From Streptomyces sp. JHA26 (GTDB taxonomy: Bacteria; Actinomycetota; Actinomycetes; Streptomycetales; Streptomycetaceae): DNA of 64,000 nucleotides. A program made the translations under genes and the position numbers. Under the pieces are notes generated by a model. The model was not told where the DNA came from and did not search any database. It was given only the letters and a program-made list of their open reading frames with translations. Each line of letters begins with the position of its first letter. Positions within the stretch are counted from its first letter, which is position 1. This document shows, piece after piece, positions 24,830 to 33,376 of the stretch. The stretch covers positions 1-64,000 of the forward strand of contig NZ_BDJC01000025.1 of assembly GCF_002005565.1 (NCBI RefSeq), in the 5' to 3' direction.

Positions 24830-25798
24830 ATGACTGCGCCCACGAAGCCCCCGCACAACGGCCCGACCGACCCCACGGCCCCCGCCGTCCCGTCCGTTCC
24901 CGCGTCCGCCGCCCCGGCCGCGTCCGGCGAGTCGCTGCACTCCCCCGTCATCGACTGGTTCGACGAGCACGCCCGCGACCTGCCGTGGCGGCGCCCCGAA
25001 GCCGGTGCGTGGGGCGTGATGGTCAGCGAGTTCATGCTCCAGCAGACGCCGGTGAACCGGGCCCTGCCCGTGTACGAGCAGTGGATGGCCCGCTGGCCGC
25101 GCCCCGCGGACCTCGCCGCGGAGGCCCCCGGCGAGGCCGTCCGCGCCTGGGGCCGGCTCGGCTACCCGCGCCGCGCCCTGCGCCTGCACGGTGCCGCGGT
25201 CGCCATAACGGAACGGCACGGCGGGGACGTACCGGCGGACCACGCCCAGCTGCTGGCCCTGCCCGGCATCGGCGAGTACACGGCCGCGGCGGTCGCCTCC
25301 TTCGCGTACGGCCGGCGGCACGCCGTGCTGGACACCAACGTCCGCCGGGTCTTCGCCCGGGCGGTCACCGGCGTGCAGTACCCGCCGAACGCCACCACGG
25401 CCGCCGAGCGCAAGCTGGCGCGCGCGCTGCTGCCGGACGACGAGGCGAGGGCCGCCCGCTGGGCCGCCGCGTCCATGGAGCTGGGCGCGCTGGTGTGCAC
25501 GGCCCGCAACGAGGCGTGCCACCGCTGCCCGATCGCCGCGCAGTGCGCCTGGCGGCTCGCCGGCAAGCCCGAGCACGACGGGCCGCCGCGCCGCGGCCAG
25601 ACGTACGCGGGCACCGACCGGCAGGTGCGCGGCCGGCTGCTCGCCGTGCTGCGCGAGGCGCACGGGCCGGTGCCGCAGGCGGCGCTGGACCGGGTGTGGC
25701 ACGAACCGGTCCAGCGGGCCCGCGCCCTGGACGGCCTGGTCGCCGACGGACTGGTGGAGCCGCTGGCGGACGGGATGTACCGGCTGCCGCTGGGCTGA
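24830..25798 (+). CDS. mutY: A/G-specific adenine DNA glycosylase
   Basis: 322-residue base-excision repair enzyme that removes adenine mispaired with 8-oxoguanine. It has the helix-hairpin-helix LLALPGIGEYTAAAVASFAYG with the catalytic Asp in AVLDTNVRRV, and the [4Fe-4S] loop C-X6-C-X2-C-X5-C (CTARNEACHRCPIAAQC). The C-terminal MutT-like 8-oxoG-reading domain is absent or very reduced, as in other short actinobacterial forms. A Pro/Ala-rich N-terminal tail precedes the catalytic domain. GGAGGG lies just before the ATG. Confidence 0.94.
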   Translation: MTAPTKPPHNGPTDPTAPAVPSVPASAAPAASGESLHSPVIDWFDEHARDLPWRRPEAGAWGVMVSEFMLQQTPVNRALPVYEQWMARWPRPADLAAEAPGEAVRAWGRLGYPRRALRLHGAAVAITERHGGDVPADHAQLLALPGIGEYTAAAVASFAYGRRHAVLDTNVRRVFARAVTGVQYPPNATTAAERKLARALLPDDEARAARWAAASMELGALVCTARNEACHRCPIAAQCAWRLAGKPEHDGPPRRGQTYAGTDRQVRGRLLAVLREAHGPVPQAALDRVWHEPVQRARALDGLVADGLVEPLADGMYRLPLG

Positions 25799-26102
25799 CG
25801 CACGGCGGGGTCACAGCGGACGGATCGCGACGGTCGCCGTCGTACGGACGTCCGTCACGAAGACCCCGCCGGACAAATCACCCTTTAAGGTACTCAAGTC
25901 GCCTACCACCGGGCCCCGTTCCGGTGTTCGTTACACAACCGACGGACAGCCGAGGGTTAGCCGCAGGCTGCTCCGCACAGCCCCGTGACAACGCTTCCCT
26001 ACCTTCGTTTCCGTGCCCACGGGCACGGGGGACGACGGACCACAGGCAGGAGACCGGCGGGGGACCGACCGCTGGTACACGGGGATCGGAAGGCGGTTGA
26101 CC
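25799..26102 (+). promoter_or_regulatory. sigE promoter region
   Basis: 304 bp between mutY and sigE without a gene. Inverted arms CGGCGGGGTC (25803-25812) and GACCCCGCCG (25862-25871) could form a long hairpin ending mutY transcription. The rest should hold the sigE promoter, which in S. coelicolor is activated by CseB; I cannot mark the -10/-35 with confidence. AT-richer sequence at about 25873-25895 stands out. Confidence 0.55.
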
Positions 26103-26642
26103 ATGGCGCAGGGCGAGGTGCTCGGATTCGAGGAGTACGTCCGCAGCCGGCAGGACGCGCTGCTGCGCAGCGCCCGGCGGCTGGTCCCGGACCCGGTCGA
26201 CGCCCAGGACCTGCTCCAGACCGCGCTGGCGCGGACGTACGGCCGCTGGGAGACCATCGAGGACAAGCGGCTGGCGGACGCCTACCTGCGCCGGGTGATG
26301 ATCAACACCCGGACCGAGTGGTGGCGGGCGCGGAAGCTGGAGGAGGTGCCGACCGAGCAGCTCCCGGAGTCCTGCGTGGACGACTCCACCGAGCAGCACG
26401 CGAACCGCGCCCTGCTGATGGACGTCATGAAGGTGCTCGCCCCGAAGCAGCGCAGCGTCGTGGTGCTGCGACACTGGGAGCAGATGTCAACGGAGGAGAC
26501 GGCCGCCGCCCTCGGCATGTCGGCCGGAACGGTCAAGAGCACGCTGCACCGGGCGCTCGCCCGGCTCCGGGAGGAGCTGGTCGCCCGCGATCTGGACGCG
26601 CGGGCGCTGGAGCGTGAGGAGCGGGAGCGTTGCGCGGCCTGA
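26103..26642 (+). CDS. sigE: ECF RNA polymerase sigma factor SigE
   Basis: 179 residues with sigma region 2 (YVRSRQDALLRSARRLVPDPVDAQDLLQTALART) and region 4 (LAPKQRSVVVLRHWEQMSTEETAAALGMSAGTVKSTLHRAL). It follows the S. coelicolor cell-envelope-stress factor SigE very closely and is followed by cseA, cseB and cseC. SigE is unusual among ECF factors in lacking an anti-sigma factor; it is controlled at transcription by the CseB/CseC two-component system responding to envelope damage by antibiotics and lysozyme. GGAAGG precedes the ATG. Confidence 0.96.
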   Translation: MAQGEVLGFEEYVRSRQDALLRSARRLVPDPVDAQDLLQTALARTYGRWETIEDKRLADAYLRRVMINTRTEWWRARKLEEVPTEQLPESCVDDSTEQHANRALLMDVMKVLAPKQRSVVVLRHWEQMSTEETAAALGMSAGTVKSTLHRALARLREELVARDLDARALEREERERCAA

Positions 26643-27295
26643 CCGGCGGTCGGACACCCGGGGAGATCCGGAAGAGCGTGCAGGCGACGAGCACGGCGGT
26701 GGCCGTGCTCGTCGCCGTCGGCGTCTCCCTCTCCGGCTGCGGCGCCGGCGGCACCGGCGCGCGCGACGAGGGCCCGGCCCACGCGGACGTGGCCGGCGGC
26801 GCCTCCTCCCCCTCCCCGGCGCCCGTGGCCTCCCCCTCCAAGGTCCCCGACCGGGTGGACGCGGTCCGGCTCGTCAAGGCCGATCCCCAGGTCTCCGCGG
26901 AGGTCAAGCGCGAGCTGAAGCCGTGCGTCGCCGACGAGTACCCCGTCGACGTGTCGTACGGGGAGCTGACCGCGGGCTCCGCCGAGGACGTCGTCGTCAA
27001 CGTGCTGACCTGCGGTGACGGGGTGGGCGTGGGGAGTTACGTGTACCGCGAGCAGGACGGCGGGTACCAGAATGTGTTCCGGGCCGAGGAGCCTCCGGTC
27101 TACGCGGAGATCGACCGCGGCGATCTGGTGGTGAGCAAGCAGGTGTACGAGAAGGGCGATCCGGTGTCGAGGCCGTCCGGCGTGAACGTGATCACGTACC
27201 GCTGGTCCGGGGGACACTTCGCCGAGGCCTACCGCACGCACAACGACTACAGCAACGCCGTCGGGGGCGCGCCGGCTCCCGCCCCGGACAGCTGA
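26630..27295 (+). CDS. cseA: Lipoprotein CseA
   Basis: 221 residues. The N-terminal signal ends in a lipobox (VAVGVSLSGCGAG), so it is exported and lipid-anchored at the outer membrane face. A Ser/Pro linker leads to a domain ending in VITYRWSGGHFAEAYRTHNDYSNA. In S. coelicolor CseA negatively influences sigE expression. The TTG start at 26630 overlaps the sigE stop by 13 nt; a GTG at 26678 is an alternative and would give a shorter signal. Confidence 0.9.
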   Translation: MRGLTGGRTPGEIRKSVQATSTAVAVLVAVGVSLSGCGAGGTGARDEGPAHADVAGGASSPSPAPVASPSKVPDRVDAVRLVKADPQVSAEVKRELKPCVADEYPVDVSYGELTAGSAEDVVVNVLTCGDGVGVGSYVYREQDGGYQNVFRAEEPPVYAEIDRGDLVVSKQVYEKGDPVSRPSGVNVITYRWSGGHFAEAYRTHNDYSNAVGGAPAPAPDS

Positions 27296-27411
27296 CGCGC
27301 CGAACGGTTGCCGCGCAGGGCGGGTGAACCGATCGGGCCGCTCGGCCCGATGGAGAAATGAACGCGGTGCGCGATCCCCGCGTCTGCCGGGTGAGGGCAC
27401 GTGCGCCCGGC

Positions 27412-27441
27412 GACCGTGACCGCGACCGCGACCGCGACCGA
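27412..27441 (+). repeat. Five tandem GACCGC-like hexamers before cseB
   Basis: GACCGT, three copies of GACCGC and GACCGA run from 27412 to 27441 in the 175-bp cseA-cseB gap. They could be a protein-binding array or a slippage product. Confidence 0.6.
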
Positions 27442-27470
27442 CCATGACCACGAGGACTGAGAGCACCGGG

Positions 27471-28175
27471 ATGGCAGACCAGACCCACGTCCTGTTCGTC
27501 GAGGACGACGACGTCATCCGTGAGGCCACGCAGCTCGCCCTGGAGCGGGACGGCTTCGCGGTCACCGCGATGCCCGACGGGTTGTCGGGCCTGGAGGCGT
27601 TCCGCGCCGACCGCCCGGACATCGCGCTGCTGGACGTCATGCTCCCCGGTCTCGACGGCGTGAGCCTGTGCCGCCGGATCCGGGACGCGTCCACCGTGCC
27701 CGTGATCATGCTGTCGGCGCGGGCGGACTCCATCGACGTGGTGCTGGGTCTGGAGGCGGGTGCCGACGACTACGTCACCAAGCCGTTCGACGGGGCCGTT
27801 CTGGTGGCCCGCATCCGTGCGGTGCTGCGCCGCTTCGGCCACGCCACCGGCGGCGACCGGGCCGACGCGGGCGCCGCCGCGGACACCGGGGGCGTGCTCA
27901 CCTTCGGCGAGCTGGTGGTCGACACCGACGGCATGGAGGTGCGCCGGTCCGGGCACCCGGTGGCGCTCACCCCGACCGAGATGCGGCTGCTGCTGGAGTT
28001 CTCCTCCGCGCCGGGCACGGTGCTCTCGCGCGACAGGCTCCTGGAGCGCGTCTGGGACTACGGCTGGGGCGGTGACACCCGTGTCGTCGACGTCCATGTG
28101 CAGCGGCTGCGGACGAAGATCGGCCAGGACCGGATCGAGACGGTCCGCGGCTTCGGTTACAAGCTGAAGGCCTGA
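27471..28175 (+). CDS. cseB: Response regulator CseB
   Basis: 234-residue OmpR-type regulator: receiver (VLFVEDDDVIREAT, phospho-Asp55 in IALLDVMLPG, conserved Lys in DYVTKPF) and winged helix DNA-binding domain (ALTPTEMRLLLEF, VVDVHVQRLRTKIG, VRGFGYKL). Phosphorylated by CseC, it activates the sigE promoter. ATG at 27471 has a GAGG at moderate distance; ATG 27444 is an in-frame alternative without a ribosome-binding site. Confidence 0.95.
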   Translation: MADQTHVLFVEDDDVIREATQLALERDGFAVTAMPDGLSGLEAFRADRPDIALLDVMLPGLDGVSLCRRIRDASTVPVIMLSARADSIDVVLGLEAGADDYVTKPFDGAVLVARIRAVLRRFGHATGGDRADAGAAADTGGVLTFGELVVDTDGMEVRRSGHPVALTPTEMRLLLEFSSAPGTVLSRDRLLERVWDYGWGGDTRVVDVHVQRLRTKIGQDRIETVRGFGYKLKA

Positions 28176-28183
28176 GCGGGGAC

Positions 28184-29551
28184 ATGCGGGGGTTCATCCG
28201 ACGCCCGGCCGCCTCGCTCAGGCGGTACGCGGGCATCCGTACGGGGCTGCGGTGGAAGCTCAGCGCGGCCATCGCGCTGGTCGGCGCGCTGGTGGCGGTC
28301 GCTCTGAGCCTGGTCGTGCACAACGCGGCCCGGGTGTCGATGCTGGACAACGCGCGCGACCTCGCGGACGACCGCGTCCTGATCGCCCAACGCAACTACG
28401 AGCTCTCCGGGCGCCTGAACTTCCCGAACGCCCAGATCGACGACCCCGAGCTGCCGGCCGGGCTGCGGAAGAAGGTCGAGGACGGGCGCAGGGCGACCTA
28501 CGTCTCCGAGCGGGCGAACGGGGTGACGGACATATGGGCCGCCGTGCCGCTCAAGGACGGGCACGTGATGTCCCTGCACTCCGGGTTCACCGACCGCAGC
28601 GCGGACATCCTCGAGGATCTCGACCAGGCCCTGGTCATCGGCTCCATCGCGGTCGTCCTCGGCGGCAGCGCGCTCGGCGTGCTCATAGGAGGGCAGCTGT
28701 CGCGCCGGCTGCGCAAGGCCGCGACCGCCGCGAACCAGGTCGCCAAGGGCGAGCCGGACGTCCGTGTCCGGGACGCCATCGGCGGCGTCGTCCGGGACGA
28801 GACCGACGACCTCGCGCGCGCCGTGGACGCGATGGCGGACGCCCTCCAGCAGCGGCTGGAGGCCGAACGCCGGGTCACCGCGGACATCGCGCACGAGCTG
28901 CGCACCCCGGTGACCGGACTGCTGACCGCCGCCGAGCTGCTGCCGCCGGGCCGGCCCACGGAGCTGGTGCTGGACCGGGCGAAGGCCATGCGCACGCTGG
29001 TGGAGGACGTCCTGGAGGTGGCCCGGCTGGACGGGGCCTCGGAGCGGGCCGAGCTGCAGGACATCATGCTGGGCGACTTCGTGTCCCGGCGGGTGGCGGC
29101 CAAGGACCCGGACGTGCGGGTGCTGGTGGTGCACGAGTCGGAGGTCACCACCGACCCGCGCCGCCTGGAGCGCGTGTTGTTCAACCTGCTCGCCAACGCG
29201 GCCCGGCACGGCAGGCCGCCCATCGAGGTCAGCGTCGAGGGCCGGGTGATCCGGGTCCGCGACCACGGGCCCGGCTTCCCCGAGGCCCTGCTCGCCGACG
29301 GACCGAGCCGCTTCCGCACCGGCAGCGCGGACCGGGCCGGCCGCGGGCACGGGCTGGGGCTGACCATCGCGGCCGGCCAGGCCCGGGTGCTCGGCGCCCG
29401 GCTCACCTTCCGCAACGTCCGGCCCGCCGGAGCGCCCGAGCACGTACCGGCCGAGGGCGCGGTGGCGGTGCTGTGGCTGCCGGAACACGCGCCGACGAAC
29501 ACCGGGAGCTACCCGATGCTGCCGGACCGGTCGTCGCAGGGCGTGTCCTGA
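28184..29551 (+). CDS. cseC: Sensor histidine kinase CseC
   Basis: 455-residue membrane kinase: first membrane helix (AAIALVGALVAVALSLVVH), extracellular sensor of about 100 residues, second helix (LVIGSIAVVLGGSALGVLIGG), HAMP region, HisKA with His237 in ADIAHELRTPVTGLL, and HATPase (NLLANAARHG, DHGPGFPEALL, GHGLGLTIA). It senses cell-envelope damage and phosphorylates CseB. It starts 9 nt after the cseB stop. The strong hairpin at 29712-29744 ends the operon. Confidence 0.95.
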   Translation: MRGFIRRPAASLRRYAGIRTGLRWKLSAAIALVGALVAVALSLVVHNAARVSMLDNARDLADDRVLIAQRNYELSGRLNFPNAQIDDPELPAGLRKKVEDGRRATYVSERANGVTDIWAAVPLKDGHVMSLHSGFTDRSADILEDLDQALVIGSIAVVLGGSALGVLIGGQLSRRLRKAATAANQVAKGEPDVRVRDAIGGVVRDETDDLARAVDAMADALQQRLEAERRVTADIAHELRTPVTGLLTAAELLPPGRPTELVLDRAKAMRTLVEDVLEVARLDGASERAELQDIMLGDFVSRRVAAKDPDVRVLVVHESEVTTDPRRLERVLFNLLANAARHGRPPIEVSVEGRVIRVRDHGPGFPEALLADGPSRFRTGSADRAGRGHGLGLTIAAGQARVLGARLTFRNVRPAGAPEHVPAEGAVAVLWLPEHAPTNTGSYPMLPDRSSQGVS

Positions 29552-29711
29552 CGGACGGGCGCTCCTGCGGCTCCCGGAGGAACTCGACGCCGCGGTCCTC
29601 GGGCTTCTGGTGGTCGCCGCGGAGGTCGCCGGTGGTCGGGACGCCGGGTCGAGCGGCGGTGGCACGCGGCGCTGGCACCGGCCGTCTCCCCGCCCGGGCG
29701 CGGACATGCCG

Positions 29712-29744
29712 AGGGCCCCCGGGCGGCGACGCTCCGGGGGCCCT
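29712..29744. terminator. Bidirectional terminator between cseC and the MFS gene
   Basis: AGGGCCCCCGG (29712-29722) pairs perfectly with CCGGGGGCCCT (29734-29744), loop of 11 nt, between convergent genes. Confidence 0.75.
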
Positions 29745-29755
29745 AGGGAAGGGGA

Positions 29756-31354
29756 TCAGACCGACTCGGCCACCGGCGTCCTCGCCGTCGCGGCGTCGTC
29801 GTCGCCGGTCGGGCCGTCCGCCGCCTTCGGTCCCGTGCCCTTGAGCGGGACCTCCTTGACGAACACGGCCGCGACCAGCGCGAACACGGCCACCACCGCG
29901 CCCAGCAGGAACGCTCCGTGCGTGCCGGCGGACACCGCGTGCTGGTAGGCCTCACGCGCCGCGGTCGGCAGCTTGGCCAGGCTCGCCGCGTCCAGCTGCG
30001 CCGACTGCTCGGTCACCTTGGCACCCAGCGCCCCGGCCTTCTCGGCCATGACGTCCTGGACGCGGTGGTTGAACAGGGCGCCCATGATCGCGACGCCGAA
30101 GGACGAGCCGAGGGTGCGGAAGAGGGTGGTGGACGAGGACGCGACGCCCATGTCCTTCATCTCCACGCTGTTCTGCGCCACCAGCATGGTGATCTGCATC
30201 AGGCAGCCCATGCCGAGACCGACGACCGCCATGTACACCCCGGAGGTGAACCGGCTGGTGTCCGTGTCCATCAGCGACAGCAGGAAGAGCCCGACGGTCA
30301 TCAGCGCGCCGCCGGCGATCGGGAAGACCTTGTAGCGGCCGGTGCTCGTGGTGATCCGCCCCGCGACCATCGAGGTGACGAGCATCGCGCCCAGCATCGG
30401 CAGCAGCAGCAGCCCGGAGTTGGTGGCGGAGGCGCCCTGCACCGCCTGCTGGTACAGCGGCAGGAAGAGGGTGGCGCCGAACATCACGAAGCCGGTGATG
30501 AAGCCGATGAGGGACATCAGCGTGAAGTTGCGGCTGCGGAAGATGTGCAGCGGCACGACCGGCTCGGCGGCCCTGGTCTGCCAGAACACGAACCCGACCA
30601 GCGCGGCGACCCCGATGCCGATCAGCTCCATGATGCGCGCGGAGGTCCAGGCGTACTCCGTGCCGCCCCAGGTGGTCACCAGCACGATGGCGGTGATGCC
30701 GATGGTCAGCAGCACGGCGCCCAGGTAGTCGATGCGCGCGTCGCTGCGCTTCTTCGGCAGGTGCAGGACGGCGCTGATCGCGAGCAGCGCGACCACGCCG
30801 AGCGGCAGGTTGATGTAGAAGGCCCAGCGCCAGCCCCAGTGGTCGGTGATGGTGCCGCCGACCAGCGGTCCGCCGATCATCGCCAGCGCCATGACGCCGG
30901 CCATCATGCCCTGGTACTTGCCGCGCTCCCGCGGCGGGATCAGGTCGCCGATGATCGCCATGACGCCGACCATCAGACCGCCGGCCCCGAGACCCTGGAC
31001 GGCGCGGAAACCGATGAGCTGGCCCATGTCCTGCGCCATGCCGCTGAGCGCCGAACCGACCAGGAAGATCACGATGGAGGACATGAACGAGCCCTTGCGC
31101 CCGTACATGTCGCCGATCTTGCCCCACAGCGGCGTGGACGCGGCGGTGGCGAGGGTGTAGGCGGTCACCACCCACGACAGGTGTTCCAGACCGCCCAGCT
31201 CACCGACGATGGTCGGCATCGCCGTGCCGATGATCATGTTGTCGAGCATCGCGAGCATCATCGCGATCATGAGGGCGAGCAGGACCACCCGCACGCTCCT
31301 CGGCTGTTTCCCGCCGCCGGTGTCGACGGCTTCGCCCGTCGGTGTGTCCGTCAT
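29756..31354 (-). CDS. MFS drug-efflux transporter (DHA2, EmrB/QacA type)
   Basis: 532-residue proton-driven exporter with about 14 membrane segments. Signature motifs: LDNMIIGTAMPTI (DHA2 first helix), GKIGDMYGRK (motif A) and GGPLVGGTITDHWGWRW (motif C). ATG at 31354 is preferred over GTG 31363 because GGGGGAG lies 8 nt upstream. Divergent from a TetR regulator with two operator-like palindromes between them, so it is very likely repressed by that regulator and induced by its substrate or a mimic. Confidence 0.93.
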   Translation of the reverse strand: MTDTPTGEAVDTGGGKQPRSVRVVLLALMIAMMLAMLDNMIIGTAMPTIVGELGGLEHLSWVVTAYTLATAASTPLWGKIGDMYGRKGSFMSSIVIFLVGSALSGMAQDMGQLIGFRAVQGLGAGGLMVGVMAIIGDLIPPRERGKYQGMMAGVMALAMIGGPLVGGTITDHWGWRWAFYINLPLGVVALLAISAVLHLPKKRSDARIDYLGAVLLTIGITAIVLVTTWGGTEYAWTSARIMELIGIGVAALVGFVFWQTRAAEPVVPLHIFRSRNFTLMSLIGFITGFVMFGATLFLPLYQQAVQGASATNSGLLLLPMLGAMLVTSMVAGRITTSTGRYKVFPIAGGALMTVGLFLLSLMDTDTSRFTSGVYMAVVGLGMGCLMQITMLVAQNSVEMKDMGVASSSTTLFRTLGSSFGVAIMGALFNHRVQDVMAEKAGALGAKVTEQSAQLDAASLAKLPTAAREAYQHAVSAGTHGAFLLGAVVAVFALVAAVFVKEVPLKGTGPKAADGPTGDDDAATARTPVAESV

Positions 31355-31393
31355 CGCTGCCACTCCCCCAGCTACCGCTGCACCTCGCTACTT

Positions 31394-31457
31394 ACTTGCC
31401 GCCCGGCAAGTTGACTACACTCGGGAAGATAGACGCGCAACTAGCCGGGCGTCAAGT
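31394..31457. promoter_or_regulatory. Two TetR operator copies between MFS and TetR genes
   Basis: ACTTGCC-GCCC-GGCAAGT (31394-31411) is a perfect inverted repeat. ACTAGCCGGGCGTCAAGT (31440-31457) matches its reverse complement at 16 of 18 positions. The 46-bp spacing places one copy near each divergent promoter. Confidence 0.8.
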
Positions 31458-31499
31458 AAGTTTTCCGGGACGTGCGCGGAGCAGGAGGTGCGTAGGAGG

Positions 31500-32099
31500 A
31501 TGGGCGGCACGATGGACGGCACCAAGCAGCAGCGACGCCGCGGGGACACCCGCCAGCGCATCCAGGACGTGGCGCTCGAACTCTTCGCCGAGCAGGGGTA
31601 CGAGAAGACCTCGCTCCGCGAGATAGCCGAGCGCCTGGACGTCACCAAGGCGGCGCTGTACTACCACTTCAAGACGAAGGAAGAGATCCTCGTCGGCATC
31701 TTCGAGGACCTCACGCGGCCGATCGAGGACCTGATCGAGTGGGGCCGGCTCCAGCCGCACACCCTGGAGACCAAGCAGGAGATCGTCCGCCGCTACAGCG
31801 AGGCACTGGCGGCTGCGGCGCCGCTCTTCCGCTTCATGCAGGAGAACCAGGCCGCGATCCGGGAACTGCGCATCGGGGAGATGTTCAAGACCCGCCTCCT
31901 GGGGCTGCGGGACATCCTCATCGACCCGGAAGCGGACCTGGTCGACCAGGTCCGCTGTGTGAGTGCGCTGTTCACGCTGCACGCCGGGATGTTCGCCCTC
32001 CAGGACATGGAGGGCGACCCCGAGAAGAGGCGCGAGGCCGTGCTCGAGGTCGCCACCGACCTGGTGACCCAGGCGCACCGGGGAGCCGGGGGCTCCTGA
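31500..32099 (+). CDS. TetR-family repressor of the MFS exporter
   Basis: 199 residues. The DNA-binding domain (about 18-64) reads RQRIQDVALELFAEQGYEKT, then DVTKAALYYHFKTKEEIL. The C-terminal domain is helical with a probable ligand pocket. Divergent from the DHA2 exporter and flanked by two operators, a classic drug-sensing pair. Start at 31500 (GGAGG 11 nt upstream) or 31512 (AGGAGG 12 nt upstream). Confidence 0.92.
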   Translation: MGGTMDGTKQQRRRGDTRQRIQDVALELFAEQGYEKTSLREIAERLDVTKAALYYHFKTKEEILVGIFEDLTRPIEDLIEWGRLQPHTLETKQEIVRRYSEALAAAAPLFRFMQENQAAIRELRIGEMFKTRLLGLRDILIDPEADLVDQVRCVSALFTLHAGMFALQDMEGDPEKRREAVLEVATDLVTQAHRGAGGS

Positions 32100-32156
32100 C
32101 CGGCCGCGTTCAGCCGGCCGAGGGGCGCGCGTCCCGAACGGTGGGCCGCGTCACGT

Positions 32157-32828
32157 TCAGACGGTCACACCGTGGGCGCGCAGGAAGGCGACCGGGTCGA
32201 CGGCGGAGCCGTAGTTCGGGGTCGTGCGGATCTCGAAGTGCAGGTGCGGGCCGCTGGAGTTGCCGGTGTTGCCGGACTTGGCGATGTGCTGGCCGGTCTT
32301 CACGACCTGGCCGATCCGCACGTCGATCCGCGACAGGTGGGCGTACTGGGAGTACGTGCCGTTGCCGTGCTTGATGACGATGGCGTTGCCGTAGGCGGGG
32401 CCGTCACCGGCGCCGTTGCCGCCGGCCTTGACGACGGTGCCGCCGTGGGCGGCCACGACGTCGGTACCGAGCGGCACGGCGAAGTCCTGGCCGCTGTGCT
32501 TGTGCGCCCACATACCGCCGTTCTGGGCGAACTTCGCGCTGAGCGCGTACTTCTTGACCGGGTCCACCCAGGAGGCCGCGCTCTTCTGGGCGGCGGCCTT
32601 CTTGGTGCTCACGGCGGCCTTCTCGGCCTTCGCGGCCTTGGCCTGCGCCGCTGCCTGGGCCTCCACGGCGTTCGCGACGGTGGAGGTACCGGTGGCCGAC
32701 GTGGTGCCGTTGGCGGCCGCGACCCCTGCTCCCAGTGCGACCGAGGCGCCGAGGCCGGCGGCCATCACGGCGGCGCGGGTGCGGACGGTGGTCGTACGGG
32801 AAGAGCGGGACGTGACACGCGAGAACAT
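32157..32828 (-). CDS. M23-family cell-wall endopeptidase
   Basis: 223 residues. N-terminal signal peptide (TRAAVMAAGLGASVALGAGVAAA), an Ala/Lys-rich coiled linker, then a peptidase M23 (LytM) domain with zinc ligands in HSGQDFAVPLGTDV and HLHFEI and the intermediate SQYAHLSRIDV. It should cut peptide cross-links of peptidoglycan outside the cell. ATG at 32828 follows GAGG; an upstream in-frame start would destroy the signal peptide. Confidence 0.93.
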   Translation of the reverse strand: MFSRVTSRSSRTTTVRTRAAVMAAGLGASVALGAGVAAANGTTSATGTSTVANAVEAQAAAQAKAAKAEKAAVSTKKAAAQKSAASWVDPVKKYALSAKFAQNGGMWAHKHSGQDFAVPLGTDVVAAHGGTVVKAGGNGAGDGPAYGNAIVIKHGNGTYSQYAHLSRIDVRIGQVVKTGQHIAKSGNTGNSSGPHLHFEIRTTPNYGSAVDPVAFLRAHGVTV

Positions 32829-33376
32829 TCGAACCTCATGGGGACGGGAACACAGGAACGCCCCTCCGGCCGGATGCACAGGCACTCGCCGGGCGGGCTC
32901 CACATTGGTAACCCGCCGGGCCATACCGGCACAAAGGTGTGACCTACGACCCCAACTAGTACTTCAGCGCGAAACTTCCTGACTCATTATAGACCGGCCA
33001 TTCCGGACAAAACCAGCTCAGAGCCCTGCATACGGGCCGGCACCCAGGGACGATCTGTCCGCTTTCCTGGCACTTGCGAAGCCGACTATTCCTCTTAGTA
33101 CCGGGCAAATCGCCTGTGCGGCACATCACCGGGGGCCATGATCGAGAGGCCGGTGGATGTGACCCGGGCTACTCGCCTCCCGGTCGACACACCACCCGCA
33201 CAAGGCCGTTCAGGCGCCCCGAATCGTGGCCGAGGCCACACCGAACGGGCCCGTCACGTGGCACTACTCCCCGGTAACCCAATCGTTGCCGACCCGCCAC
33301 TTGTCCTGGCGAACATGAACGCGTCAATTTTGGTGCCGTCAGGCATCCGCGCAGGCATGAGAGGACCCCACCCCCC
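32829..33376. promoter_or_regulatory. 548-bp intergenic region with divergent promoters
   Basis: No gene. On the minus strand a perfect TATAAT (plus coordinates 32986-32991) lies about 160 nt before the endopeptidase start; its leader contains an inverted repeat around 32887-32917. On the plus strand, TGAAC (33316-33320) followed by CGTC (33337-33340) resembles a SigE-type promoter for the phosphatase. I looked for a ydaO/c-di-AMP riboswitch, known before some Streptomyces wall hydrolases, and did not find its conserved blocks. Confidence 0.5.

Noticed and set aside
32829..33376. Possible ydaO (c-di-AMP) riboswitch upstream of the M23 hydrolase
   Set aside because: Some Streptomyces wall hydrolases have one, but the conserved blocks (GGGGGACCC, GGGUGAAUCC and CAGCUAACC-like) were not found on either strand.
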